Assembly (NCBI GenBank): GCA_031277255.1
Contig: JAITMS010000125.1
Location: forward strand, 1-36,984
DNA length: 36,984 nt
DNA from: Azonexus sp.
GTDB lineage: Bacteria; Pseudomonadota; Gammaproteobacteria; Burkholderiales; Rhodocyclaceae
Direction of reading: 5' to 3'
Positions 36,145 to 36,984 of the stretch are shown piece by piece. The notes under the pieces are model-generated. The model was not told the origin of the DNA. It was given only the letters and a program-made list of their open reading frames with translations, and did not search any database. The first letter of the stretch is position 1. Each line of letters starts with the position of its first letter. The translations under genes and the position numbers were made by a program.

Positions 36145-36984
36145 TCAGAACATGCGGCGGCTGTAATCGCCGAGATCGTTGAAACCATCATCCGCCGGAT
36201 GGCGCGGCACCGATTGAAAGCCGGTGCATACCGGCCCCATGCCTTTTCCGGCGGCGTTCAAGGCCAAAAAACATGCCCAGACGCGGTCGGCGTGGCCGTT
36301 GGCGTCGGCCTCGGCGACAAAGCGCGGCGCGCCGGTCGGGCTGGTGACTTTGGTGAGTTTGTGCAAATCCGAGCGCAGCGCCGGGTCGCCCAGGGGGATG
36401 CGGATCGTCTTGTCATCGAAGGCTTCCTTGCCCAAAGTGGCGAGCGTCAGCTTGTTCGGACCGGTAAACAGCACGCCCTCGACGCGGCTCGTTCCGTGGC
36501 GGCGCTGGGCGTCCTCGACCGGCTTCTCGCCCATGCCGGTCTGATCCATGCAGCAGCGCAGCACACGGTAGCGCGTAAACACATCGTCGAGCAGCGCATC
36601 CTGCTCGGCAAAGCTCGCCCGGCGGCGGGTGATGATCTCGCGCGTCCACAACACGTCGCCGACCTGCTCGACCACCCAGATCACGAACAGGTCATTGCGC
36701 GCGGCGATGTCCACGCCGACGTAACACGGCCCGCCCGCGTAATGTTCGGGCAGCCCGGCGGCGTCATGCTCAACGCCGTCGATCAATTCAAACGACAGCC
36801 AGGCGCTGGCCTCATCCAGCCACTTCAATTCATACTCCTGCGCCCAGGCATCGGCATCGTTGATCCCGGCCTTCAATTCCTCGATGTCACGCGGCAGGCC
36901 ATCGGCGACGGCCTGGTAGATGTCCGTGCTGTGCCGTGACCAGACCCCAGCCCTCTCTCCTATCCTCTCTCCAACAAGTGGGAG
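36145..36984 (-). CDS. Phage terminase large subunit, Mu gp28-like (5' end outside window)
   Basis: The frame is open from the window end to a TGA at 36147-36145, giving the last 279 residues; no start is in the window. It carries the RNase H-like nuclease part of a large terminase: WAQEYELKWLDEASAWLS, then YVGVDIAARNDLFVIWV with the first catalytic Asp, CCMDQTGMGEKPVED with the second, and NGHADRVWACFLA with the third. This enzyme cuts and packages phage DNA. Upstream the protein reads WSRHSTDIYQAVADGLPRDI, normal for the family, but the first 15 visible codons (LPLVGERIGERAGV) come from a simple dispersed-repeat-like sequence. Confidence 0.9.
   Translation of the reverse strand, partial: LPLVGERIGERAGVWSRHSTDIYQAVADGLPRDIEELKAGINDADAWAQEYELKWLDEASAWLSFELIDGVEHDAAGLPEHYAGGPCYVGVDIAARNDLFVIWVVEQVGDVLWTREIITRRRASFAEQDALLDDVFTRYRVLRCCMDQTGMGEKPVEDAQRRHGTSRVEGVLFTGPNKLTLATLGKEAFDDKTIRIPLGDPALRSDLHKLTKVTSPTGAPRFVAEADANGHADRVWACFLALNAAGKGMGPVCTGFQSVPRHPADDGFNDLGDYSRRMF
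36942..36984. repeat. CTCTCTCC-type low-complexity repeat at window end
   Basis: CCCCAGCCCTCTCTCC, then TATCCTCTCTCC and AACAAGTGGGAG. I recall the CCCCAGCCCTCTCCC motif from a repeat common in proteobacterial intergenic DNA. Here it is read in frame as part of the terminase gene. The far end is outside the window. Confidence 0.5.

Larger units (their letters stand above)
32050..36984 (-). mobile_element. Mu-like prophage remnant, head module
   Basis: Five leftward genes in Mu order: large terminase (gp28-like), portal (gp29-like), F-like head protein (gp30-like), an extra 107-residue gene, and gpG. In Mu, the scaffold/protease and capsid genes follow gpG; here the next gene is the host SCO1 gene in the opposite direction. 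Two genes carry in-frame host-type repeats. The right end is outside the window, so the early region and ends cannot be assessed. Confidence 0.85.

Overview
The window looks like a chromosomal segment of a high-GC betaproteobacterium, most likely a Rhodocyclaceae-type organism. Support comes from the gene set (zapA followed by 6S RNA, a Tim44-domain protein, comM next to ubiK, metH behind an SAH riboswitch) and from short dispersed repeats of a kind I associate with that group. Genus cannot be fixed from the sequence. Almost all of it is ordinary, tightly packed chromosome; the last 5 kb is a remnant of a Mu-like prophage.

Layout. 1-2315: the end of an outer-membrane beta-barrel gene, a terminator, then an inner-membrane protein joining nine c-type heme sites to a b-type cytochrome domain (CbcL-like), a plausible route from the quinol pool to the periplasm. 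2326-5079: tRNA-Phe with a clear promoter, an orphan OmpR-type regulator, a crotonase-family enzyme and a TSUP permease. 5092-5979: 6S RNA, zapA and a ZapB-like coiled-coil gene, with a REP-like hairpin holding the zapA ribosome-binding site. 6172-7916: vitamin B12/siderophore-type ABC permease and ATPase. 8020-11675: Tim44-like membrane protein, HAD phosphatase, murB, and a visibly more A/T-rich pair (flavodoxin-fold oxidoreductase and a small membrane protein). 11680-15518: metH with an S-adenosylhomocysteine riboswitch, overlapping terminator and near-consensus promoter. 15552-17056: NYN-domain protein behind a leader with its own promoter and terminator, and a BamE-like lipoprotein. 17221-21594: ClC antiporter, Bcr/CflA transporter, comM and ubiK, all leftward and mostly overlapping. 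21693-23897: a cpdA-like phosphodiesterase, an isochorismatase-fold hydrolase, and a ribbon-helix-helix/PIN toxin-antitoxin pair.

23824-30798 is a late cobalamin pathway locus: cobC-cobS-cobT leftward; cobU, a cobalamin riboswitch, then bluB-cbiB-cobD-btuF rightward with start/stop overlaps. BluB makes dimethylbenzimidazole, CobT activates it, CobD and CbiB supply and attach aminopropanol, CobU adds GMP, CobS joins the halves, CobC acts on the ribazole phosphate, and BtuF would feed the BtuCD-like pair at 6172-7916. No corrin-ring genes are in view, so salvage is the part that can be seen; MetH is one consumer. 30886-31811 holds a small two-cysteine exported protein and a SCO1/SenC copper chaperone.

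32050-36984 (leftward) is the head module of a Mu-like phage: terminase (cut by the window end), portal, F-like head protein, an unknown 107-residue protein and gpG. It stops at gpG with no protease or capsid gene, so it is a remnant. Its most interesting part is the head protein, whose C-terminal third is a putative zinc-metallopeptidase domain (HEYAH) in A/T-richer DNA, followed with a 4-base overlap by a small acidic protein: the layout of a MuF-type phage polymorphic toxin with its immunity gene. The portal gene also carries an in-frame copy of a dispersed ~150-bp repeat that occurs a second time between cobT and cobU.

Gaps: 2484-2614 and 3293-3509 hold nothing I can name. 31812-32049 is the prophage/chromosome junction with no recognisable gene or att site.
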